From contig NZ_JBEWZI010000005.1 in assembly GCF_040566545.1 (NCBI RefSeq), positions 1 to 64,000 on the forward strand: DNA of 64,000 bases. Direction: 5' to 3'. Below are positions 28,501 through 40,500 of the stretch, one piece after another (within the stretch, counting starts at the first letter, position 1; every line of letters begins with the position of its first letter). Both the position numbers and the translations under genes were made by a program. Source of the stretch: Uliginosibacterium flavum. GTDB lineage: Bacteria; Pseudomonadota; Gammaproteobacteria; Burkholderiales; Rhodocyclaceae. The notes below the pieces were generated by a model. It made no database searches and was not told where the DNA came from. It worked only from the letters and a program-made list of their open reading frames with translations.

Positions 28501-31500
28501 TTGGTGCTGCCATCCGTGACGCCGCCCACGCTATTGACTGCTGTGATGCCGGCACTTCCTGGATCGTTGCTTAGCAGGTTGCCGCTGACGAGGGCAACTC
28601 CGCCTCCCGTTCCATTACTGAGCGCGCTTTCGTTGACCGTGATGACGTCGTCGCTGGTGGCATAGACACGTACGGAAACCGTGGCGGTGCTGGTCTGGCC
28701 CTGATCATCGGTCAGTGTGTAAGTGAAGCTGGGTGTTGTTCCGGCCGTGCCGGCTGGTGGAGTGTAGGTCCAGGTTCCATTGCCGTTGTTGACCAGCCCA
28801 GTCAGCGTACTGTTGGCGGTGATCTGGGCGCGATCAAAGAGGCTGTCATTGGCCATCAGCTGGGCGGTCGTGATGATGATCGGGCTGCCTTGGATGGCGA
28901 CAAAACTGTCGCCCACCGCGACCGGCGTGCCGTCATTCATCGGTGTGACGGTGATAGTGGTTGTGGCGGGGGTGGCATCCACGGCGCCCGAATTGTCCTG
29001 CGCGGCGTACTGGAAGCTGGTGTTGCCATTCCAGTTGATGCTCGGGCGGAAATACACAGGGCCGCTGACGGTGTTGCCTGCGGTGATTGCGGTTGTGCCG
29101 GCCGCATCGCTGTATAGCGTGCCATTCGCTGGCAAACTGGAGATGACGAATCCGGTGACCGTTCCGTCCGTATCCGTGCCGGCGAGCGCAACAGTGATCA
29201 GGCTGTCTTCTGCGCCACTGATCGTGAGGGTGGTGGTGCTGGGTACATCATTAGTCGGCTGCACGGCGATGGTTGAGGTGGCCGTGTTGGCGTTGTTGTC
29301 GCCGTCGAACACGGTAACCGTGATGATGCGATTGGTGGTATTGGGCGTATTACTGGTGTTGCTGAAGGTGATGCTGCGGATCGCCGCTTCGTAGTCTGCC
29401 TGACTGGCAGAACCACTCAGGGTGATGGTGTTGCCGGACACGGTGGAAGTGATGCCGCCGGCGAGGGTGCCGAGCGTGAGGACATCGCCTGCCTGTGCAT
29501 TGGTTAGCGTGATGGTGGCCAATGTCATGTTGGCCGAATCGCTGTCGATGATGTCGGCCGTGCTCGCCGCGATGCTGACTGCCGGGCCATCTTCGGTAAA
29601 GGTGTTGCTGAAGTTGTATGTGCCGGTGGATGCCTTGATCTGGAAATCGTCCCAATACACCGTGCCTGCCGTGGCGTCGTAAAGATAGGAGCGCACCTCG
29701 TAGGTGGTTCCGGCAGCCAGTTGGTAAGGCGTGAGAAGGTTGCTGAACACCGACGTGTAGTAATCCCCGCCGGCTGTGACGGCCTGGCGATCCACGATCA
29801 GGGTGGTGGAGGTGACGAAATTGTCGTTGGAGATGAGCACGGCGACCTTGTAGCCGGCTTCCAGGCCATTGTTGTACTTGTCCCAGTCAGCATTGTAGAT
29901 CTGGGTGATGGTCGTGTCGGCGGGCAGGCCAGCAACGGTCGTGAAGCTGTAGGAGAGGTAGTCGTTGTTGGCGATGGCTTGATTCAGAGTGCTCGTATCC
30001 GCTCCGACAATCACGGCCAGCGTGTCGTCGAAAGTGCGGGTCAGGCCGGCCCCTACGGTTTCTGCTGTGGTGCTGCTGATCAGCGTGCCGTTGATCATGT
30101 CCGCGTTAACGGTGTTGGCCGGCGTGTTGTGGTTCCAGCCCACCAGCGTGATGTCGTCCAGCGGCGGGCCGCTCAGGTCGATGATCGGTGCAACGTCGTC
30201 GTTGAGGATGCTGCCGACGCCTGTTGCGTCGGCAATCGTGGCATTGACAGGAGTGGCGAGCGTGACCGTGAAGGTTTCGGTGGGTTCGACCCGAGCATCG
30301 TTGGTGATCGCGATGGTGATGGTCTTGCTGGTTTCGCCCGGAGCGAAAGAAATCGTGCCGGACCCTGCCGTGTAGTCACTACCGGCGATGGCGCTGCCAT
30401 TGCTGGTGCTGTAGCCCACGCTGACGGTCTGCCCGGAAGCTGCAGACAGGCTGACCGTGAAGGTGGCCGTGCCAGCGGACTCGTTCACGCTCACGTCATT
30501 GATCGACAGAGCGGGGGCCGGATCATTGTCGGTGATCGTGGTGGTGATGCTGTTGTTGGTCGGGTGCGCAGCGATGGCTTCAAAGCCGCCGCCAGTGACT
30601 GAACCCAGTGTGACGACGACGGCTTCGTTCGTTTCGTCCAGTGTGTCGTTTGTGGTCGGCAAGGTGAAGGTGGCGCTGCTTGCCCCTGCCGGGATTGTGA
30701 CGCTGACAACACCGGTGTAGTCGCTGCCGTTGGTGGCCGTGCCGGAGTAAGTCAGATTGACGGTGACTGGCGTGACAGCCGCCTGGCCCAGCGAGACGGT
30801 GTAATTGGTGGTCGTGCTGCCTTCAATCACGCTGCCGGGGCCGGCGATGCTGACGAGCACCGTGTCGGGCACAGCCTCGTCACTGATGGTCGTCGTGACC
30901 GTATTGTTGGTCGGATGAGCCGCGATGGCTTCAAAGCCACCACCAGTGATCGTGCCCAGCGAGACGATGAGGGTTTCGCCGGAGTCAGCTAGTGCGTCGT
31001 CGAGGGTGGCGAGGTTGAAGGTCGCGCTGCTGGCGCCAGCAGGAACCGTGACGCTGACCACGCCCGTGTAGTCGGCGCCGTTGCCAGCGGTGCCGGTGTA
31101 AGTCAGGTTGACTGTGACAGCGGTTGCTGCAGCCTGGCCCAAGGAGATGGTGTAGTTGCCAGTCGCGTTGCCTTCAGTGACGGTGGCTGGGCCGGTCAGG
31201 CTGACCAGTACCGTATCGGGAGTGGTCTCGTCGCTGATTGTCGTGGTGACGTTGTTGTTGGTCGGATGCGCCGCAATCGCTTCGAAGCCGCCGCCAGTGA
31301 TTGAGCCTAGCGTAACGATGACCGTTTCGCCGGAGTCGGCGCGTGCGTCGTCGAGAGTGGCGAGATTGAAGGTGGCGCTCGTCGCACCTGCCGGGATGGT
31401 GACTGTCGCAATACCTGTGTAGTCGGCGCCGTTGGTGGCCGTGCCGGTGTAGCTCAGGTTGACCATAACGGGCGTGAATGCCGCTTGCGCAAGCGACACG

Positions 31501-34500
31501 GTGAAGTTGCCGGTGGCGTTGCCTTCGATGACTGTCGCCGGGCCCGTGATGCTGACCAGTACCGTGTCAGGCGTGGCTTCATCCGAAATGGTCGTGGTGA
31601 CGCTGTTGTTGGTCGGGTGCGCCGCAATGGCTTCGAAGCCGCCGCCGGTGATCGAGCCGAGCGAGACGATGACCGTCTCGCCGGAGTCAGCGCGTGCATC
31701 GTCGATGGTCGGGATCGTGAAAGTCGCGCTGGTCGCACCGGCCGGCACGGTGACGCTGACAACGCCGGTGTAATCCGTGCCGTTGGTGGCCGTGCCGGTA
31801 TAAGTCAGATTGACGGTGACCGGTGTGACAGCGGCCTGACCTAGTGTCACGGTGTAGTTGGTGGTCGTGGCACCTTCGATGACGGTACCGGGGCCAGCGA
31901 TGCTGACCAGCACGGTGTCGGGCGTGGCTTCGTCACTGATGGTCGTGGTGACGCTGTTGTTGGTCGGGTGCGCCGCAATGGCTTCGAAGCCTCCGCCCGT
32001 GATCGTGCCGAGCGTGACGATGACTGTTTCGCCGGAGTCGGCGCGTGCATCGTCGATGGTCGGGATCGTGAAGGTCGTGCTGGTCGAACCGGCCGGGACG
32101 GTGACGCTGACAACGCCGGTGTAATCCGTGCCGTTGGTGGCGGTTCCGGTGTAGGTCAGATTGACGGTGACCGGTGTGACAGCGGCCTGGCCCAGCGAGA
32201 CTGTGTAGTTGGTGGTCGTGCTGCCTTCCACCACGCTGCCGGGACCGGCGATGCTGACCAGTACCGTGTCCGGCGTGGCTTCGTCATTGATGGTCGTGGT
32301 GACGCTGTTGTTGGTCGGGTGCGCCGCGATGGCTTCGAAGCCACCACCGGTGATCGAGCCGAGCGCGACGATGACCGTCTCGCCGGAGTCAGCGCGTGCA
32401 TCGTCGATGGTCGGGATCGTGAAGGTCGCGCTGGACGAACCGGCCGGGACCGTGACGCTGACGACGCCGGTGTAGTCGCTGCCGTTGGTGGCCGTGCCGG
32501 TGTAGGTTAGATTGACGGTGACCGGTGTGACGGCAGCCTGGTCCAGCGAGACGGTGTAATTGGTGGTGGTGTTGCCTTCCACCACGGCACCCGGGCCGTC
32601 GATGCTGACCAGTACGGTGTCTGGCGTAGCTTCATCGGTGATGGTCGTCGTGACGCTGTTCGCCGAGCCGGAGACTGTGAGGTTTTCAAAATTGCCGCCG
32701 CTTGCGGAGCTGACGTTGACCGTAAAGCTTTCGCTGCCTTCGGCGAAAGCATCGTCCAGCGTGGCGATGTTGAAGTTCACGCTGCTGCTGCCAGCCGGGA
32801 TGGTGACGGTCGCGACGCTGGTGTAGTCCGTGCCGTTGGCCGCCGTTCCGCTGTAGCTGAGGTTTACTGTGACTGCCGTCTGTGCCGGGCTGGTGAGCGA
32901 GAGCGTGTAAACGCCAGAGCTACCTTCAACAATGTTTGCTGCACCGGTGAGGCTTAGCATAGTGGTGTTGATGGTGTCGCTGACGGTCGTATTTGCAGCC
33001 GTCGGCGAGACGACGAGGTTCTCGAAGTTGCCACCGCTCGTGGCGGTGATGCTGCGACTGACGCTGCCGGCATCGATATAAACGTCTTCACTCGGTGCGG
33101 CCACGCTGACCGTGCCGGTGGTGGCGCCGGCGGCAATCGTGATCGTTGTGCCACCCGTGATGGTGACCGTCATGGCCGTGCCGGTTGGGTTGCTCAGGGT
33201 GGCGGTGTAGACGATGGAGCCACCTTCGGCCACCGATGGGGTTGCCGTGAGTGACAGGTTGGTGCTGTCGCTGTCGTCGGTAATCGTCGTGGCTGCCGGT
33301 GTGCTGCTGGCGACGAGGTTCTCGTAGTTACCGCCCGAGATGCTGCTGATGGTGGCCGAGGTTGAGCCGCCACCGACGTAGACATTGTCTGCAGCCGTGA
33401 CGGTTGTGGTGCCACTGGAGGCGCCAACCGGGATGGTGATTGTCGAACCGTTCGACAGCGTGACGGAGACCGGCGTGCTGGTGACGGGGTTGGGCAGATT
33501 GACCGTGTAGGTGATGCTGCCGCCTTCGACGACGCTGGGCGTTGCGCTCAGCGTGGCCGTGACTGTGTTGATGGTGTCGGTGATGCTGGTGACGGCCGGT
33601 GTCGGGTTGACCGTCACGAGGATGCCGCCGCCCGAGGTGCTGCTGATGCTGGCGGAGACCGAAGTGGGATCCACATACACGTCGTCCGACGCGGCGAGCG
33701 GCACATTGACCGTACCTGTTGTGCTGCCGGCCGGGATGGTGATCGTCGAGCCGTTGGAGAGCGTGACGGTCAGCGCGCTGACCGGTGCCTGGGTGATGGT
33801 GGCGGTGTAGACGAGGGTGCCACCGGCTTCAGTCAATGTCGGTGTGGCCGACAGCGAGACCGTGGCGACGTCGTCGTCGATTATGTTGGTGGTGACGGCG
33901 CCGGAAGTACCCGAGAGAACGAGACTCTCGAAGTTGCCACCGGAAGCAGAGGCCAGAGCGACCGTGAAGTTCTCGTTGCCTTCTGCCAGCACATCGTTGA
34001 TCGCGCTGATCGTGAAGTTTGCCGACGAGGTGCCTGCGGGGATGGTGACTGTCGTCGTGCCCGTGAAATCAGACCCGTTGGCTGCCGTGCCGCTGTAGGC
34101 CAGCGTGACGGTGACAGCGGTCTGCGCCAGGCTGGTAAGCGAGACTGTGTAGCTGCCGTTGGCGCCTTCGGCGATGCTGGTCGCTCCGGTGAGGGACAGC
34201 GTGGTCGTGTTGATCGTGTCGGTGATGCTGGTCGCAGCGGCTGCGGGGATGACGACGAGGTTCTCGAAGTTGCCGCCAGTGGTTGAGGCGATGGTGGCTG
34301 ATACCGAGCCGGCGTCGACATAGACGTCGTCCGTCGGCGCAGCGACCGAGACGCTGCCGCTGGATGCGCCGGCAGCGATGCTGATGACAGTGCCATTCGA
34401 CAGCGTGACGCTCATTGCCGTGCCGGCCGGGTTCGTCAGAGAAGCGGTGTAAACAATCGAACCACCTTCAGCCACGCTGGCACTGGCAGACAGCGACAGG

Positions 34501-37500
34501 TTGGTGTTGTTGATGGTGTCGGTAATAGTAGTCGTGGCGGCCGTGGGGCTGACGACAAGGCTCTCAAATCCGCCGCCGGTGGCGGTGCTGATGGTGGCCG
34601 AGACGGAGCCGGCGTCGACGTACACATCGTCCGTTGGCGCGGCGACAGAAACGGTGCCTGTGCTGCTGCCGGCGGCGATGGTGATGGTCGAACCGTTCGA
34701 CAGCGTGACCGTGACAGGCGAGGCGGCCGGGCTGGTCAGCGAGGCGGTGTAGATGATGCTGCCGCCTTCGGCGACCGACGGGGTCGCCGTCAGCGAGACC
34801 GTGGTGACATCGGAGTCGTCGGTGATCGTGGTCATTGCCGGGGTGCTGCTGGCAACGAGGTTCTCGAAGTTGCCACCGGACAGTGTGGCGATGGTGGCAG
34901 ATGCCGAGCCACCTCCGCTGTAGACGTTGTCGGCAGCTGTGACCGTTGCTGTGCCGCTTGATGCGCCGACCGGGATGCTGATCGTTGAGCCATTGCTCAG
35001 CGTGACCGACACCGGCGAGCCGGTAACCGGATTGGGCAGCGAGACGGTATAGGTGATGCTGCCGCCTTCGACAACGCTGGCGGTTGCCGTCAGCGTGGCG
35101 GTGACAGTGTTGATGGTGTCGCTGACGGTCGTGCTGGCGGCAGTCGGGCTGATCGTCACTGCCTCGAAATTTCCTCCCGTGGTGGACGCAATCGTGGCCG
35201 AGACCGAGCCTGCGTCGATGTAGACATCGTCAGTTGGAGCTGCGACGGAAACAGTGCCGGTCGATGCCCCTGCAGCGATGTTGATGACGGCGCCGGTCGA
35301 CAGCGTGACCGTCATCGCCGTGCCAGCCGGATTGGTCAGCGAGGCGGTGTAAACAATCGAGCCACCTTCAGCTACAGACGGGGTGGCTGTCAGCGAGACG
35401 GTCGTATTGTCGCTGTCGTCGGTGATCGTTGTTGTCGCGGGCGTGCTGCTGGCAACGAGGTTCTCGAAGTTGCCGCCGGAGATCGTGCTGATGGTGGCGG
35501 ATGCCGAGCCACCGCCTGCGTAGGCATTGTCGGCAGCGGTGACGACGGCGGTGCCGCTGGATGCGCCAACCGGGATGTTGATTGTCGAACCATTGGAGAG
35601 CACAACCGACACAGCCGAGCCGGTGACCGGGTTGGGCAGGGAAACGGTGTAGGAAATGGCGCCACCTTCAACCACTGAAGCCGTGGCAGTGAGTGTGGCG
35701 GTGACGGTGTTGATGGTGTCGCTGACGGTCGTGCTGGCAGCAGTCGGGCTGATCGTTACTGCCTCGAAGTTGCCGCCCGATGTCGACGTGATGGTGGCCG
35801 AAACGGAACCGGCGTCGATATAGACATCGTCAGTCGGAGCTGCGACGGAAACAGTGCCGGTCGATGCGCCTGCCGCGATATTGATGACAGAGCCGTTCGA
35901 TAGCGTGACGCTCATGGCCGTGCCGGCCGGATTGGTCAGCGAGGCGGTGTAAATAATCGAACCACCTTCGGCCACCGACGGGGTGGCAGTCAGCGAGACG
36001 GTCGTACTGTCGCTGTCATCGGTGATGGTCGTTGTGGCAGGCGTGTTGCTGGCAACGAGATTCTCGAAGTTGCCACCCGACAACGTGGTGATGGTGGCCG
36101 AGGCCGAACCACCGCCGACGTAGACGTTGTCGGCAGCGGTCACGACGGCAGTGCCGCTGGATGCGCCGACCGGGATGGTGACGGTGGCGCCATTCGACAG
36201 CGTGACGACAACCTGCGAGCTGGTAACAGGATTGGGCAGCGAGACGGTGTAGGTGATCGCGCCGCCTTCGACGACGCTGGCCGTTGCCGTCAGTGTGGCG
36301 GTGACGGTGTTGATGGTGTCGGTGACGGAGGTGGTGGCAGCCGCCGGCGAGACGACCAAGGCTTCGAAATTGCCGCCCGTGGTGGAAGCTATCGTGGCCG
36401 AGACCGAACCGGCATCGATGTAGACATCGTCAGTCGGAGCTGCGACGGAAACAGTGCCGGTCGATGCGCCCGCCGCGATGTTGATGACAGCGCCGTTCGA
36501 CAGCGTGATGGCCATGGCCGTGCCAGCCGGGTTGCTCAGGGTGGCGGTGTAAACAATCGAACCGCCTTCGGCCACCGAAGCAGTGGCGGAGAGCGACAGG
36601 TTGCTTGCGTTGTTGGTGTCGGTGACGGTTGTCGTGGCGGCCGTAGGGCTGACGACGAGGTTCTCGAAGTTGCCGCCGGCGGTAGAGGTAATTGTGGCGG
36701 ACAAGCTGCCTGCGTCGACATACACGTCGTCAGTCGGCGCAGCGACAGACACCGTGCCGTTGGAAGCGCCTGCAGCGATGTTGATGACGGCGCCATTGCT
36801 GAGCGTGACGCTCATGGCCGTGCCGGCCGGGTTGGTCAGCGAGGCGGTGTAGACAATCGAACCGCCTTCGGCCACCGACGGTGTGGCGACCAGTGAGACC
36901 GTGGTGTTGTCGATGGTGTCGGTGATGCTGGTGACGGCGGCGGTCGGGCTGATCGACAGCGGAATGCCGCCGCCCGAGGTGCTGCTGATGGTGGCGGAGA
37001 CCGAAGACGGGTCGGCATACACGTCGTCGGACGCGGCCAGCGGCACATTGACCGTGCCTGTGGTGCTGCCCGCCGCGATGGTGATCGTCGCGCCGTTGGA
37101 CAGCGTGATGGTCAGCGCGCTGGTGGGAGCCTGCGTGATGCTAGCGGTGTAGACGAGGGTGCCGCCGGCTTCGCTCAGCGTCGGCGTCGCTGACAGCGAG
37201 ACGGTGGCGACGTCGTCGTCGACGATGTTGGTGGTGATGGAGCCACCAACGCCGCCAGCGATGGCGAGGTTCTCGAAGTTACCGCCGTTGGCCGAGACCA
37301 GGGTGATGGTGAAGTTCTCGGTGCCTTCGGCCAGCGCGTCGTTGATGGTGCTGATCGTGAAGTTCGCGCTGGAGGCGCCGGCAGGAATCGTGACCGTGGT
37401 CGTGCCGCTGAAGTCGGTGCCGCTGCCGGTGGCCATGCCACTGTAGCTGAGCGTGACGGTGACTGCCGTCTGCGCCGGGCTGGTCAGCGAGACGGTGTAG

Positions 37501-40500
37501 CCGCCGCTGGCGCCTTCGGCAACGCTGGCCGTGCCGGTGATCGACACGGTGGTGGCGTCGAGCGTATCGGCGATGCTGGTCGTGGCGGCTGCCGGGTTGA
37601 TGGCAAGGGTTTCGAAGTTGCCACCGGTGGCGGTGCTGATGGTGGCCGACACCGAGATGGCGTCGAGGTACACATCGTCAGTCGGTGCGGCGACCGACAC
37701 GGTGCCGGCGCTGCTGCCGGCGGCGATGCTGATCGTCGCGCCATTACTGAGCGTGACGGTGACAGGGGTGGCGGCCGGGCTGGTCAGCGAGGCGGTGTAG
37801 ACGATGCTGCCGCCTTCGGCAATCGCGGCGCTGGCTGTGAGCGAGACGGTAGTGGTGTTGTTGGTGTCGGTGACCGTCGTCGTGGCTGCAGTCGGCGAGA
37901 CGACGAGGGCTTCGAAGTTGCCGCCGCTGGTCGATGTGATGGTGGCCAAGACCGAGCCTGCGTCGATGTAGACGTCGTCGGCCGGTGCGGCGACGGAAAC
38001 CGTGCCGGTCGATGCGCCTGCGGCGATGTTGATGACAGCGCCATTGCTGAGCGTAACGCTCATCGCCGTGCCAGCCGGGCTTGTCAGCGCGGCGGTGTAA
38101 ACGATGGAGCCACCTTCGGCCACGGACGGGGTGGCCGTGAGCGAGAGCGTAGTGCTGTCGCTGTCGTCAGTGATCGTTGTTGTCGCGGGCGTGCTGCTGG
38201 CGACGAGGTTTTCGAAGTTGCCGCCTGACAGGGCAGTGATGGTGACCGAAGCCGAACCGCCACCGGCGTAGACGTTATCGGTAGCGGTCACGATGGCCGT
38301 GCCGCTGGAAGCACCGACCGGGATCGTGATCGTCGAGCCATTGCTGAGCGTGACCGACACAGCCGAACCGGTGACCGGGTTGGGCAGCGAGACTGTGTAG
38401 GTGATGGCGCCGCCTTCCACCACGGAAGCGGTGGCGGTAAGTGTCGCCGTAACGGTGTTGAGGGTGTCGCTGACCGTGGTCGTGGCAGCGGTCGGACTGA
38501 TCTTCATCGCCTCAAAGTTGCCACCACTGGTCGAAGCGATGGTGGCCGATACGGAGCCTGCGTCGATATAGACATCGTCAGTCGGTGCAGCGACAGAGAC
38601 CGTGCCGGTCGAGGCGCCTGCAGCGATGTTGACAACAGCACCATTCGACAGCGTGACGGTCATCGCTGTGCCGGCCGGGTTGGTCAGCGCGGCGGTGTAA
38701 ACGATGGAGCCGCCTTCTGCCACGGACGGGGTAGCAGTCAGCGAGACGGTGGTGCTGTCGCTGTCGTCGGTGATGGTGGTGGTTGCCGGCGTGCTGCTGG
38801 CGACGAGGTTCTCGAAGTTGCCACCGCTGAGCGTGGTGATGGTGACCGAAGCCGAGCCGCCACCGGCATAGACGTTGTCGGCAGCCGTCACGATGGCCGT
38901 GCCGCTTGATGCGCCGACCGGGATGCTGATCGTAGAACCATTGCTGAGCGTGACCGACACCGCCGAACCAGTAACCGGGTTGGGCAGCGAGACGGTGTAG
39001 GTGATGGCGCCGCCTTCCTCCACGGAAGCGGTGGCGCTGAGTGTGGCCGTGACCGTGTCGATGGTGTCGGTGATGCTGGTGACGGCCGGAGCCGGATTGA
39101 CCGACACCAGGATGCCGCCGCCCGAGGTGCTGCTGATGCTGGCCGAGACCGAAGTGGGATCCACATACACGTCGTCCGACGCGGCGAGCGGCACATTGAG
39201 CGTGCCCGTTGTGCCGCCGGCCGGGATGGTGATCGTCGAGCCGTTGGACAGCGTCACGGTCAGTGCGCTGACCGGTGCCTGGGTGATGGTGGCAGTGTAG
39301 ACGATGGTGCCGCCGGCTTCGCTCAGCGTCGGCGTGGCCGACAGCGAGACTGTGGCGACGTCGTCGTCGATGATGTTGGTGGTGACAGCGCTGGAGGAAC
39401 CCGAAAGTGCGAGGTTCTCGAAGTTGCCGCCGCTGGCCGAGACCAGGGCGACCGTGAAGCTCTCGGTGCCCTCGGCGGCGACGTCGTTGATCGTGTTGAT
39501 CGTGAAGTTCGCGCTGGAGGCGCCAGCAGGAATCGTGACCGTCGTCGTGCCCGTGAAGTCGGATCCGTTGGCCGCCGTGCCGCTGTATGACAGCGTGACG
39601 GTGACTGCAGTCTGTGCCGGGCTGGTGAGCGAGACGGTGTAGTTGCCGTTGCTGCCTTCGTTGATCGTGGTCGCACCGATGAGGGACAGCGTGGTGAGAT
39701 CGGTCGTGTCGCTGATGGCGGTGGTGGCTGCGGCCGGGTTGATCGTGACGGCCTCGAAGTTGCCACCGCTGGTCGATGCGATGGTGGCGGACACGGAGCC
39801 GGCGTCGACATACACGTCGTCAGTCGGCGCAGCGACCGACACGCTGCCCGTGCTGCTGCCGGCTGCGATGTTGATCGTGCTGCCATTCGAGAGCGTGACC
39901 GTCATGGCCGTGCCGGCCGGATTGGTCAGTGTGGCGGTGTAGACGATGCTGCCGCCTTCGCTGACTGCCGGCGTGGCGCTCAGCGAGACGCTGGTGGCAT
40001 CGGAGTCGTCGGTGATGGTCGTCGTTGCAGGCGCGCTGCTGGCGACCAGGTTCTCGAAGTTGCCACCCGACAGTGTGGTGATGGTGGCCGAAGCTGAACC
40101 ACCACCGCTGTAGACGTTGTCTGCCGCAGTGACCGTAGTCGTACCGCTGGAAGCGCCGACCGGGATGCTGATCGTCGAGCCGTTGCTGAGCGTGACCGAC
40201 ACCGCCGAACCGGTAACCGGATTGGGCAGGGAAACGGTGTAGGCAATGCTGCCGCCTTCGACAACGCTGGCCGTTGCTGTCAGTGTGGCGGTGACGGTGT
40301 TGATGGTGTCGCTGACGGTCGTGCTGGCAGCAGTCGGGCTGATCGTTACTGCCTCGAAATTGCCGCCGGTGGTGGAGGCAATCGTGGCCGAGACGCTGCC
40401 AGCATCGATGTAGACATCGTCGGTCGGTGCGGCGACGGAAACCGTGCCGGCCGATGCGCCCGCAGCGATGTTGATGACTGCGCCGTTCGATAGCGTGACG

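Noticed and set aside
28780..32510. Several plus-strand open frames of 88-293 codons across the adhesin gene (for example 29721-30602 and 31968-32510)
   Set aside because: They are shadows of the repetitive, GC-rich coding strand, recur with the repeat period, and lack ribosome sites or recognisable products.
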